From assembly GCF_000015205.1 (NCBI RefSeq), contig NC_008701.1, positions 1,491,436 through 1,555,435 on the forward strand: DNA of 64,000 nt, written 5' to 3'. Source of the DNA: Pyrobaculum islandicum DSM 4184 (GTDB lineage: Archaea > Thermoproteota > Thermoprotei > Thermoproteales > Thermoproteaceae). Every line of letters begins with the position of its first letter. Within the stretch, counting starts at the first letter, position 1. Below, piece after piece: positions 1 through 6,999 of the stretch. The translations under genes and the position numbers were made by a program. The notes under the pieces are model-generated. The model was not told the origin of the DNA, did no database searches, and saw only the letters and a program-made list of their open reading frames with translations.

Positions 1-2
1 CA

Positions 3-632
3 AGAGTTAGACGAGCTATAGTCGAAGCCCTAGGCTCCTCAAGACGGAAAGAAGCAGCAGAATTTCTAGACAAAATACTGCATAACCAAAACGAAAGTTA
101 TTATGTGAGAGCAGAGGCGGCGAGAGCACTCGGCAAGATTAAGTGGGAGTTTGCCGAGCATAGTTTAAAAAGAGCCTTGGAATATACAAGCCACCTAGAC
201 GTGATTAAGAGGGGAGCTTTGGAAGGGCTTGCAGAGCTAGGGACAGACGATGCTTTAAAAATAGTATTGCGTCATACTGAACTAGACATGCCCACTTATG
301 TTAGAGTAACTGCTGTACAATCTCTAGCTAAGTTTGGCCCACGTAGAGAAGTCCTAGAAACCATCAGAGCCGCTCTCCGCGATGAAAACTTTAGAGTTAG
401 ATATGCAGCAGTAACGGCAGCACTTGAGTTATTAGATCAGCGTCTCATACCGGATTTACAGGAGCGCATGGAAAGAGATGTAGACGGTAGAATTAGACGT
501 GTGGCTAGGGAGGTTATTGAGAAAATCAAGAGGGCTATGGAGAGGGGGGCTGAGTACCAGAAGTTGAGAGAAGAGGTAGAAAAACTACGTGACGAATATA
601 GAAAACTACTTGACCGAATAGGCAAACATTGA
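3..632 (+). CDS. HEAT-repeat protein, C-terminal part (5' end outside window)
   Basis: The reading frame is open from the window edge (base 3), so this is the tail of a longer gene rather than a gene starting at the GTG at 105. The visible protein is a run of about 30-residue helical repeats of HEAT type, with recurring R-x-x-A/V-A-x-A-L-G patterns ([30 protein letters not shown]). It ends in a charged coiled-coil tail. Such repeats form protein-binding solenoids. In Thermoproteales they occur at the C-terminus of M1-type aminopeptidases and as stand-alone scaffolds, and this fragment cannot decide which. upp starts 4 nt downstream, so the two are probably co-transcribed. Confidence 0.75.
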   Translation, partial: RVRRAIVEALGSSRRKEAAEFLDKILHNQNESYYVRAEAARALGKIKWEFAEHSLKRALEYTSHLDVIKRGALEGLAELGTDDALKIVLRHTELDMPTYVRVTAVQSLAKFGPRREVLETIRAALRDENFRVRYAAVTAALELLDQRLIPDLQERMERDVDGRIRRVAREVIEKIKRAMERGAEYQKLREEVEKLRDEYRKLLDRIGKH

Positions 633-636
633 TCCT

Positions 637-1272
637 ATGCCTGTAAAAATCATCGATCATGTTTACGCCCAGTATCTCCTTACTCAATTAAGAAACAGAA
701 ATACAAAAGGTATTGACTTTAGAAAGGGACTTGTAAGACTAGGACGTATCGTAGGGTATGAGCTTGTAAGGTATTTCCCGACTAGAGAGGTAGAGGTAGA
801 GACTCCTTTAGGCAAGGCTGTGGGTATTGAAATACTGGGTCTTGACAAAGTTATAATTGTACAAATTCTCCGCGCTGCCATGCCCTTTGTCGAAGGTCTA
901 TTAAAGGCTTTTCCACAAGCACGTCTAGGCGTGATAGCTGCAAGAAGGAAGGAGGAGGGGGGTGTAGTAGACGTGGAGGTTTTCTACTCAAAAATTCCAA
1001 CCGTCGAAAGGGAAGACATAGTCATAGTAGCAGACCCTATGTTAGCCACAGGCATTACGATGACTAGAGCAATAGAGGAGGTTTATAGAGTGGGACAACC
1101 TGGAAGACTCATTGTAGTCTCTGTAATTGCCACGCCTGTGGGTATTGAGCGTGTTTTATCTAAATATCCGGAGACAGAGATCTTTGTAGTAGCTATAGAT
1201 CCCACACTTAACGATAAAGCTTTTATAGTGCCCGGTCTGGGCGACGCCGGCGATCGTGCCTTCTCAACTTAG
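637..1272 (+). CDS. upp: Uracil phosphoribosyltransferase
   Basis: Converts uracil and PRPP to UMP in the pyrimidine salvage pathway. The 211-residue length fits the family. The PRPP-binding loop reads [14 protein letters not shown] (about residues 129-142), and the family C-terminal uracil-binding segment contains [11 protein letters not shown]. The ATG at 637 lies 4 nt after the HEAT-repeat gene, with no TATA element of its own, so an operon is likely. The 3' end overlaps the convergent prepilin peptidase gene by 9 nt. Confidence 0.93.
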   Translation: MPVKIIDHVYAQYLLTQLRNRNTKGIDFRKGLVRLGRIVGYELVRYFPTREVEVETPLGKAVGIEILGLDKVIIVQILRAAMPFVEGLLKAFPQARLGVIAARRKEEGGVVDVEVFYSKIPTVEREDIVIVADPMLATGITMTRAIEEVYRVGQPGRLIVVSVIATPVGIERVLSKYPETEIFVVAIDPTLNDKAFIVPGLGDAGDRAFST

Positions 1273-1842
1273 TGTCCGTATTGTGATATATGCCCAGTAT
1301 CCCACGGCCAAATACGCTAGGTAGGGCAGGCCGTATCTCGCCTTAATCCACTCCTTTTCGGTTTTAATAGCCGTAGGATTGTATTTCTCCATATCTTTTA
1401 CCTCTCCCACTATATATTTAAGCGGATTTTTTAAAAACTCTTGACGTGACACACAGACATGAGTTATTTTTTCCAAGGCCGACATTTGACACGGTCTCTT
1501 ACGGTTTTTTAAGTACAGCCATAACATAGTTAGAGGTAGCAAGAGGGATCCGGCTATAACTACCACAAACGGAGTTGGCAAAAAGAGTACAGGTGGCGCG
1601 GCGCTAATAAGCGCTAGCGCTATAGAGTCGGCGTATCCGGCCCCCAACAGTCTCATAGACAGAGCCAATGCGGCGCCTATAGCAAGCGAGAAGAGGTAGA
1701 GCGGGCTCCCCCAGTTTAGGTATATCAACATGGCGGCAGGAGCCGCTGACGCTATGAAGATCCGCGGATCTATCTCCCTGGTCTTGAGGTCTTGTATTGC
1801 CGCAATCGTCAGCAAAATGCCGAGAGCTACCTCGCCTATCAT
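1264..1842 (-). CDS. A24-family (prepilin/preflagellin-type) aspartic peptidase
   Basis: Integral membrane protein of 192 residues with about five hydrophobic segments. The first segment is followed by the family signature [11 protein letters not shown], holding the first catalytic Asp. A second signature, [10 protein letters not shown], matches the GxGD-type site and supplies the second Asp. Such enzymes cleave class III signal peptides of archaeal pilins and archaellins at the inner face of the membrane. The C-terminal about 80 residues form a soluble insert plus a last helix ([11 protein letters not shown]). Its start overlaps the PGI/PMI stop by 4 nt (ATGA type), so both are one transcription unit. 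The actual substrates are not shown by the window. Confidence 0.75.
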   Translation of the reverse strand: MIGEVALGILLTIAAIQDLKTREIDPRIFIASAAPAAMLIYLNWGSPLYLFSLAIGAALALSMRLLGAGYADSIALALISAAPPVLFLPTPFVVVIAGSLLLPLTMLWLYLKNRKRPCQMSALEKITHVCVSRQEFLKNPLKYIVGEVKDMEKYNPTAIKTEKEWIKARYGLPYLAYLAVGYWAYITIRTLS

Positions 1843-2756
1843 CGCTGGAGTCTCCTCTTTAAGGCGTCGATCCGCGGAGTTGCCAGGGGATTCACCCCTT
1901 TGGTTTCCGCAAGTTTAACTGACGCTATACCAACTTCCCTAAGGAAAGAGAGTATACCTCTTGGGTGCATCTCCACTGTGTATTGTACCCCGCCGAGGAT
2001 TTCTAACGTCGCTTTTACCCGCTCACGGTGTTCTGGCGGTATATGGGGACTTGTCAATGCCACCACGGGCCGTTCAGCTCCCTCAATCCAATTATGGTGA
2101 GCCTCTGGGAGGATCTCTACAGAGGGCTCTATCTTGCTATTTTCATTAAATTCGTTTTTTACGCGGTACGCCACGCCCCTCATGCTCTCAGGCGCTACAA
2201 TAGTCGGTCTTTTTTGAAACTCTACAATCAAGCTTTGGACAAGGCCCTCGTTTATTGGCTCTAAGAAGTCAGGAATTTCAATATTTATACCATAGATGTG
2301 ACGTATTACGTGGAGAGCCGCTGTAAATAGCTGTGGAAGCGCGGCGCGTGGCGCAGAGGCCTTTGGCACTATTACTGTTGGAATACCGGCTTGCGCAAGT
2401 CTGCCGCCCGTGGTTATGGCTATAGCCGGAATTCTCTTCTTTTTTGCATATTCTACAGTATATAGAGTTTCTACGGTGTTCCCAGAGTAAGACACAGCAA
2501 TTAACAAACCGTCTCTAGCCCTTAAAAAGTAGTCTTTTACAGGTATCACTTCAAAATCCCAATTCCACACTATGGAAAGATCTCTAATAAGATCCCCCAC
2601 TACGCCAGAGCCGCCCATACCGCTAATATAAAGCCTAGGCGTCGGCTCTATCGATATTTCCACTCCTTCTATACGGTAACTAAGCGGTATGTTGACATTC
2701 TTTATTATATAGCGTTCCCAGCTTAGGTAGTCTTCCAACATGTTCACATTACTCAT
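1839..2756 (-). CDS. Bifunctional phosphoglucose/phosphomannose isomerase
   Basis: Interconverts glucose-6-P or mannose-6-P with fructose-6-P in gluconeogenesis/glycolysis and sugar supply. It has an N-terminal SIS domain with YISGMGGSGVVGDL and the sugar-phosphate loop VSYSGNTVETL, and the family motifs NEFNENSKIEPSVE and EAHHNWIEG near the active site. The start was set at the ATG at 2756 (MSNVNML), giving about 305 residues, the size known for the Pyrobaculum enzyme. A TATA-like element at 2779-2790 then lies about 29 nt upstream. The longer reading from 2780 would begin inside that promoter. Confidence 0.92.
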   Translation of the reverse strand: MSNVNMLEDYLSWERYIIKNVNIPLSYRIEGVEISIEPTPRLYISGMGGSGVVGDLIRDLSIVWNWDFEVIPVKDYFLRARDGLLIAVSYSGNTVETLYTVEYAKKKRIPAIAITTGGRLAQAGIPTVIVPKASAPRAALPQLFTAALHVIRHIYGINIEIPDFLEPINEGLVQSLIVEFQKRPTIVAPESMRGVAYRVKNEFNENSKIEPSVEILPEAHHNWIEGAERPVVALTSPHIPPEHRERVKATLEILGGVQYTVEMHPRGILSFLREVGIASVKLAETKGVNPLATPRIDALKRRLQR

Positions 2757-2792
2757 TGAGACGGCTTTTAAAATATACAAAAAGTATAAGAT
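2757..2792. promoter_or_regulatory. Interleaved divergent leaderless promoters (PGI/PMI and XPB)
   Basis: Only 36 bp separate the two start codons. CTTTTAAAATA (2765-2775) sits about 24 nt before the GTG at 2793. On the minus strand CTTATACTTTTT (2790 down to 2779) sits about 29 nt before the ATG at 2756. Each TATA element therefore overlaps the space used by the other polymerase, which predicts leaderless transcripts and possible mutual exclusion. The element positions are read directly; the regulation is inferred. Confidence 0.6.
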
Positions 2793-4757
2793 GTGCCTCG
2801 CTTTAGCGTTGTCATAAACGGCGTTGAGATATCTAGAGAGTGGAATTGGGAGCAGATTTTAAAAGTCAAGGAGGAGCTAAAGAAGTTAGGGTTTCGATGG
2901 AACGGCTCGAGTTGGCAAGGGAGGACAAAAGACCTAGGCATATTGACGAGAGTTAAACACCTCCTGGAATTAAGCCACGAAGAATACATGTCTATTCTCT
3001 CAACTATAAGCCACAATGCTTCAGGCGGTGCAATTTTGATAATCGGATCACTACCCGATGAGTTAAAAAACAGCGTAATTACCAGTGAAGGTGATGTCCA
3101 TCTTGTATCTTTAACAGGATTTCTCAGGAGGTTTATCGCCGAGAGTAAAGAGATAAGTCGCGTATCTAGTTTCGAAGAGTTAGTAGAGATAGGCGGAGAG
3201 AGGTTAAGAGAGACTCTCCGAGGAGTCCAGGTATTAGGCGACTTAGAGAGTGCCATAAGAAATGCAAAGGAATTTGTACTGTCGTCAAACAAACTGAGAG
3301 AACTCTTTTTAAAGAGGAGAAGTTGGAGAACGGCCTCTGTAGGACCAAATTACGCTAAAGTTAACTTTTTAGCGTCTGGCTTATTAAAGCGGCTTGGAGA
3401 AATTAAGCTTAAGTACAATATAGTCAATAAAGACGGCGATCTTGAAGAGCGCGATTTAAAACTTGTAAATATTTTGAAAAATGAGAACTACTATATAATT
3501 AGATTTCCTATATTTATAAGAGATAGAATTATAAAAATATTAGAGGAATTTGGTTATGTAATAGAGAGTTTAAATATGAGATATCCCAGTGTTGAATACA
3601 AAAAGTCGTTTTCCCTATACCCATTCCAATCGGAAGCTGTAGAAAGTTGGGTTAGGTACGGCATGAGAGGCACTGTCGTTATACCGACAGGCGGCGGAAA
3701 AACTTTTGTCGGCCTTGAGGCTATACGTAGAACTGGAGTTTCCGCCTTAGTTTTAGTAGTAACTAAAGAGTTGGCACTACAATGGGTTGAACGAATTAGG
3801 AAGTATTTAGGCGTCTCTCCCGGCATGCTTGGCGGCGGCGTAAAAGATTTAAGAGATGTGACAGTTGCGATCTATAACTCCGCTGTTAAATACATTGATG
3901 AAATCACAGGAAGATACGGCCTTGTGGTCTTTGATGAAGCTCACCACGTCCCCGCAGAGACATTTAAAGAAGTTGCGCTAAACTTAGACTCGCCCTACAG
4001 ATTAGCACTTTCAGCAACGCCAGAGAGAGAGGACAAAAACGAGCACCTAATTTTTGAAGCCGTGGGGCCGATTGTATACAGGGTCTCCTATCGCTCAATG
4101 ATAGAGGCTGGTCTAGTCGTCCCTGTGGAACACTACAGAGTTTATGTTAGGATGACAAAAGAAGAAGAAGAGACCTATCGTTCTCTGCCGGCTGACAATG
4201 CAATACTATTAAGAAACGCCGCGGCGAAAAGCAGTAGAAAAATAGAGGTAGCATTGCGTATAGTCTCTAGAGAGGTTGCGCTTGGTTCAAAAGTGTTAGT
4301 TTTTACACAATTTATAGACCAAGCAGAGGAGGTATACAGAAGGTTACGAGAAATGAAGATAGCCGCAGAGCTCATCACCTCAGAAGAGGGAAATCGCGAG
4401 ATTGCGCTAAGGCGGTTTAGCTCTGGAATTAGTAACGTAGTTGTAACTACGACAGTTTTAGACGAGGGGGTAGATGTGCCAGACGCCGAAGTGGCTGTCA
4501 TAGTGAGCAGCACGGGATCTAAGAGACAGATGATACAACGAGTTGGCCGTGTGGTCAGAGCGGCTGCCGGCAAAAAAGCCGCTAGAGTATACGAGATAAT
4601 TACTAGAGGAACTATAGAGGAGGCGTTGTCAGAAGCGCGCCACTTTAACGATGTAGTAGAGGAAGTTATCTGCAAAAGAGTCTTAGAACAAGACCTAGAC
4701 ACACTTCTTAATAGAACTACGTCGTTAACTAAGTGGCTGAGAGGGGGAATCCATTAG
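2793..4757 (+). CDS. XPB/Rad25-like SF2 DNA helicase
   Basis: Archaeal XPB-type superfamily 2 helicase of 654 residues. Walker A PTGGGKT is at about 298-304, motif II DEAH at 381-384 and motif III SATP at 407-410. The XPB-typical RED follows at 412-414. Motif V (TTVLDEGVDVPDAE) and motif VI (QMIQRVGRVVRA) are present in the second RecA-like domain. About 270 residues precede the helicase core. Its first 60 residues (LKKLGFRWNGSSWQG) recall the HARP-like fold of annealing helicases, but this is an inference. Start is GTG with a TATA element at 2765-2775. The stop overlaps the convergent wHTH gene by 4 nt. No Bax1-like nuclease gene follows it, unlike XPB in some other archaea. Confidence 0.88.
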   Translation: MPRFSVVINGVEISREWNWEQILKVKEELKKLGFRWNGSSWQGRTKDLGILTRVKHLLELSHEEYMSILSTISHNASGGAILIIGSLPDELKNSVITSEGDVHLVSLTGFLRRFIAESKEISRVSSFEELVEIGGERLRETLRGVQVLGDLESAIRNAKEFVLSSNKLRELFLKRRSWRTASVGPNYAKVNFLASGLLKRLGEIKLKYNIVNKDGDLEERDLKLVNILKNENYYIIRFPIFIRDRIIKILEEFGYVIESLNMRYPSVEYKKSFSLYPFQSEAVESWVRYGMRGTVVIPTGGGKTFVGLEAIRRTGVSALVLVVTKELALQWVERIRKYLGVSPGMLGGGVKDLRDVTVAIYNSAVKYIDEITGRYGLVVFDEAHHVPAETFKEVALNLDSPYRLALSATPEREDKNEHLIFEAVGPIVYRVSYRSMIEAGLVVPVEHYRVYVRMTKEEEETYRSLPADNAILLRNAAAKSSRKIEVALRIVSREVALGSKVLVFTQFIDQAEEVYRRLREMKIAAELITSEEGNREIALRRFSSGISNVVVTTTVLDEGVDVPDAEVAVIVSSTGSKRQMIQRVGRVVRAAAGKKAARVYEIITRGTIEEALSEARHFNDVVEEVICKRVLEQDLDTLLNRTTSLTKWLRGGIH

Positions 4758-5329
4758 ATATTCTGTGCTAAGTATGATTCGTATTTCTCTATCAACTCTG
4801 GCGAATCTTTTTCCTCAGGTACTAATAGTATATACTCAATGTCCTCCTCTGCATATCTATAGCTTTTCCAATATCTAAACCTCAGTTCCTTAGGTAGGTA
4901 CAACATAGCTAATCTCCTATCGCCGAAGGCGTGTCTCATTTTACAATCGCAACCGTCCACTGGTTGATCTGTAAGAATATGGTACCCCACGCCGCAATCA
5001 CAGAGCCAATATTCTTTATTTTTTACATGGGTAAAGATAAAGGCGTCTACTCTATCTTGTACTCTTCTATATATTGGCTCTATTACCCCCTCTATATAGA
5101 GTATAGGCTCTACAGTGAAGTGTATCGGCATGATTGCGACATATCCCGTGGCTGTCCTCCAGTAGTATTTTCTATTCTTTTTCACCGGCTCAATTATGCC
5201 CTCAAAGTAGAGTTTGTTAAGTACTCTCAATACTTTATGTCGCGGCTGTTTAAGTAAATTTACAAGCTCTGATGTAGTCACCTCACCTCTCTCGCGTAAT
5301 ATACGCAATATCTCTTCTCTTAAATCCAT
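4754..5329 (-). CDS. Winged-helix protein with C-terminal cysteine pairs
   Basis: 191 residues. The N-terminal 60 residues form a clear winged helix (EEILRILRERGEVTTSELVNLLKQPRHKVLRVLNKL), as in ArsR/MarR-like regulators. The middle part has a CDCGVGYH...GCDCKMRH arrangement that could bind a metal. The rest is charged and soluble. I do not recognise the family. It stands alone, convergent with the XPB gene (4 nt overlap), with an AT-rich TATA-like stretch (5340-5360) upstream of its ATG. A DNA-binding metal- or redox-responsive regulator is a guess. Confidence 0.6.
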   Translation of the reverse strand: MDLREEILRILRERGEVTTSELVNLLKQPRHKVLRVLNKLYFEGIIEPVKKNRKYYWRTATGYVAIMPIHFTVEPILYIEGVIEPIYRRVQDRVDAFIFTHVKNKEYWLCDCGVGYHILTDQPVDGCDCKMRHAFGDRRLAMLYLPKELRFRYWKSYRYAEEDIEYILLVPEEKDSPELIEKYESYLAQNI

Positions 5330-5482
5330 GTCACTTTTTCAGTATATATATAAAAATTTTATTGTGATATACAAACAGCTTTTATATACTGAGGCGAGAA
5401 GCTCTCCGAAGATCAGAATGTATTACATAAGTTCTACTTTTGTCTCTGGCTTCATTCTTTAAGCTTCTGTTTTCATACGTAT

Positions 5483-6157
5483 GTGATAACCACTCTACAG
5501 CGTTCCATTACGTTTCCCCCCATCAGGCTAAAAAAGATAGACGACTATGTAATATACATTACAACGCACGAAGTCTCGCTTGAAGAACTAAAAGAGAGAG
5601 GATTTGATATCGGAAAAGGCAAAGGAGATATCACAAGATTTCTAGAACGGCTAAAGATAGTTGAAGTACTGAACGGCTCTGTGCGACTAACTGCATTAGG
5701 TAGACGGTTTGTTACTCTTAAGGAGATTCTCGGCTTGTCTATATATCATGCGCTGTTTTTCCAAAGAGTTCCACAATATAGGCTTTTGGTAGAGATATTA
5801 AAGGAAGTTAGAGAAGTTAGACGTGAGGATTTATATAACCTTGTAAATGACCGTATATCGAAGATGTCGCCGACGGCATGGGTAAATAAAGTCGCGTTTA
5901 AAACCTTGTTACAAATTGCAGAAGATCTAAACGTTGCAAAGAGAAACGGAAATATCTATAGCTTCCTGGAAGATCCCGTAGAGAGATCAGTAATCGAGTA
6001 CTATGAAAGATACGGTGTAAAAATAGGCCAAAGCTTCTACGTACGTCCAGATGCAGTAATAATAAAAGAATGTGGAAAAGAGGAGCCTCCATACGGTCTC
6101 TACAGAGTTGATGCCGTATGTACAGTGTCAAATATATATAACATTTTTACAGAGTGA
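5483..6157 (+). CDS. Conserved protein with predicted winged-helix modules
   Basis: 224 residues, GTG start at 5483. The sequence alternates helices and short strands, consistent with tandem winged helices (VSLEELKERGFDIGKGKGDITRFLERLKIVEVLNG, then SVRLTALGRRFVTLKE). It has no catalytic motif, signal peptide or membrane segment. The stop overlaps the start of the next gene by 4 nt, so the two are translationally coupled. I do not recognise the family. A nucleic-acid-binding role is an inference from the fold pattern. Confidence 0.6.
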   Translation: MITTLQRSITFPPIRLKKIDDYVIYITTHEVSLEELKERGFDIGKGKGDITRFLERLKIVEVLNGSVRLTALGRRFVTLKEILGLSIYHALFFQRVPQYRLLVEILKEVREVRREDLYNLVNDRISKMSPTAWVNKVAFKTLLQIAEDLNVAKRNGNIYSFLEDPVERSVIEYYERYGVKIGQSFYVRPDAVIIKECGKEEPPYGLYRVDAVCTVSNIYNIFTE

Positions 6158-6438
6158 TAATAATGAAGAGAAGAGAGGAGAGACGTACCACCTTGTTTGA
6201 CTTTATACAGCAGGAGAAGAAACTGGAAGAGCGCGCGCCAAGTAGGGATATATCTGAAGAACTATATCAAATGCTCAAAACTAGACGGCAGGTAAGTAAA
6301 GAGGAAGTTACAAAATGGGCAAAAGATAGGGGGGTGACAACCGTAGAGTTGATAAAAGCTATAGAGAAGCTTATAACAGAAAAAAAGATAAAAAAGCGGC
6401 TTGACGACGAGGGAAACTTAGTCTATGAGGTAATATAA
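6154..6438 (+). CDS. Small winged-helix-like protein coupled to the upstream gene
   Basis: 94 residues, highly charged. Residues 35-90 (YQMLKTRRQVSKEEVTKWA, then TVELIKAIEKLITEKKIKKRLDDEG) look like a winged helix with a basic recognition region. It overlaps the upstream gene by 4 nt and the convergent small membrane protein gene by 16 nt. The pair may form one DNA- or RNA-binding complex. The family is not recognised. Confidence 0.55.
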   Translation: MIIMKRREERRTTLFDFIQQEKKLEERAPSRDISEELYQMLKTRRQVSKEEVTKWAKDRGVTTVELIKAIEKLITEKKIKKRLDDEGNLVYEVI

Positions 6439-6671
6439 GTGCTGATGTTATACAGGTTTACGGTTATAGTTCCGTTGTAACTCAGGTCTATACAGGAGGC
6501 AACAACGATAGGCCCTGATTTATTTGCCGACAGAAAACAACTAGTATGTCTTGTAGCTTCAAAGACAGATTTATAGTAAAGTAACTCCGACATAAGATAT
6601 CCGGTATAAGTCGCCAATATAACGCAAATTGAAAAAAGAAGCGTTGCTATTACACCCTCTACTATATTCAT
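6423..6671 (-). CDS. Small membrane-anchored protein (third gene of micro-operon)
   Basis: 82 residues. One N-terminal transmembrane segment (VIATLLFSICVILATYTGYLM) is followed by a 50-residue polar domain with two Cys and several NxT/NxS sequons (NGT, NIS), suggesting an exposed, possibly glycosylated exterior part. The layout is like a pilin-type subunit, but no clear class III signal motif is visible. Its start overlaps the stop of the 36-residue gene by 4 nt (ATGA). Family unknown. Confidence 0.5.
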   Translation of the reverse strand: MNIVEGVIATLLFSICVILATYTGYLMSELLYYKSVFEATRHTSCFLSANKSGPIVVASCIDLSYNGTITVNLYNISTYITS

Positions 6672-6778
6672 GACGAGAAGATTTCGCGTAGCATCTCAAT
6701 ATGACTAAATGCATATAGTGCTACGTAAAGCGTTGCGAGCGCTAATACTGTCATTAACAAGTGGTACAAAATTCTCAT
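6668..6778 (-). CDS. 36-residue single-span membrane protein (second gene of micro-operon)
   Basis: ATG at 6778 and TGA at 6668-6670. It encodes a hydrophobic helix (ILYHLLMTVLALATLYVALYA) and a short charged tail. Both ends overlap a neighbour by ATGA: its start with the stop of the 54-residue ORF, its stop with the start of the 82-residue ORF. That coupling on both sides is the main evidence that so short an ORF is real. Function unknown. Confidence 0.5.
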   Translation of the reverse strand: MRILYHLLMTVLALATLYVALYAFSHIEMLREIFSS

Positions 6779-6939
6779 AGTCGAGCTATAAATGTGTTCA
6801 TATACTCTATATCTTTTAATACTCCCTTAATTATTAATAAAAGACTATCCCATGGAAATATTATTACAAATATTAATAATAATATAGAAACTACGGCGGC
6901 GACGACAGCACTGAGTAGAGTCTCTTCTAGAACTTTCAC
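6775..6939 (-). CDS. 54-residue single-span membrane protein (first gene of micro-operon)
   Basis: GTG at 6939 and TGA at 6775-6777. A charged N-terminus (KVLEETLL) is followed by a long hydrophobic span (AVVAAVVSILLLIFVIIF) and an amphipathic tail. A TATA-like stretch (CTTTTTATAC, about 6967-6976) lies about 31 nt upstream, fitting a leaderless start. The stop overlaps the next start by ATGA. With the two downstream ORFs it forms a three-gene unit of small membrane proteins. Family unknown. Confidence 0.5.
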   Translation of the reverse strand: MKVLEETLLSAVVAAVVSILLLIFVIIFPWDSLLLIIKGVLKDIEYMNTFIARL

Positions 6940-6999
6940 ATATCTATCATGTAGTTTAAAAGCTAATGTATAAAAAGCTTAAAAAGCAGCACAATCTTC
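6940..6999. promoter_or_regulatory. Divergent promoter region, small membrane operon and ileS
   Basis: A 60 bp spacer with a nearly symmetrical AT-rich core, TATAAAAAGCTTAAAAAG (about 6971-6988). The right half lies 15-25 nt before the ileS ATG, and the left half lies about 30 nt before the GTG at 6939 on the other strand. Both genes appear leaderless. Assignment is by position only. Confidence 0.5.

Noticed and set aside
105-632. GTG at 105 as start of the first gene
   Set aside because: The frame continues open to the window edge with the same HEAT-repeat pattern, so the true start is outside the window.
5390-5440. CTGAGGCGAGAAGCTC region as a C/D sRNA
   Set aside because: Has a D-like CTGA but no C box in correct order or spacing.
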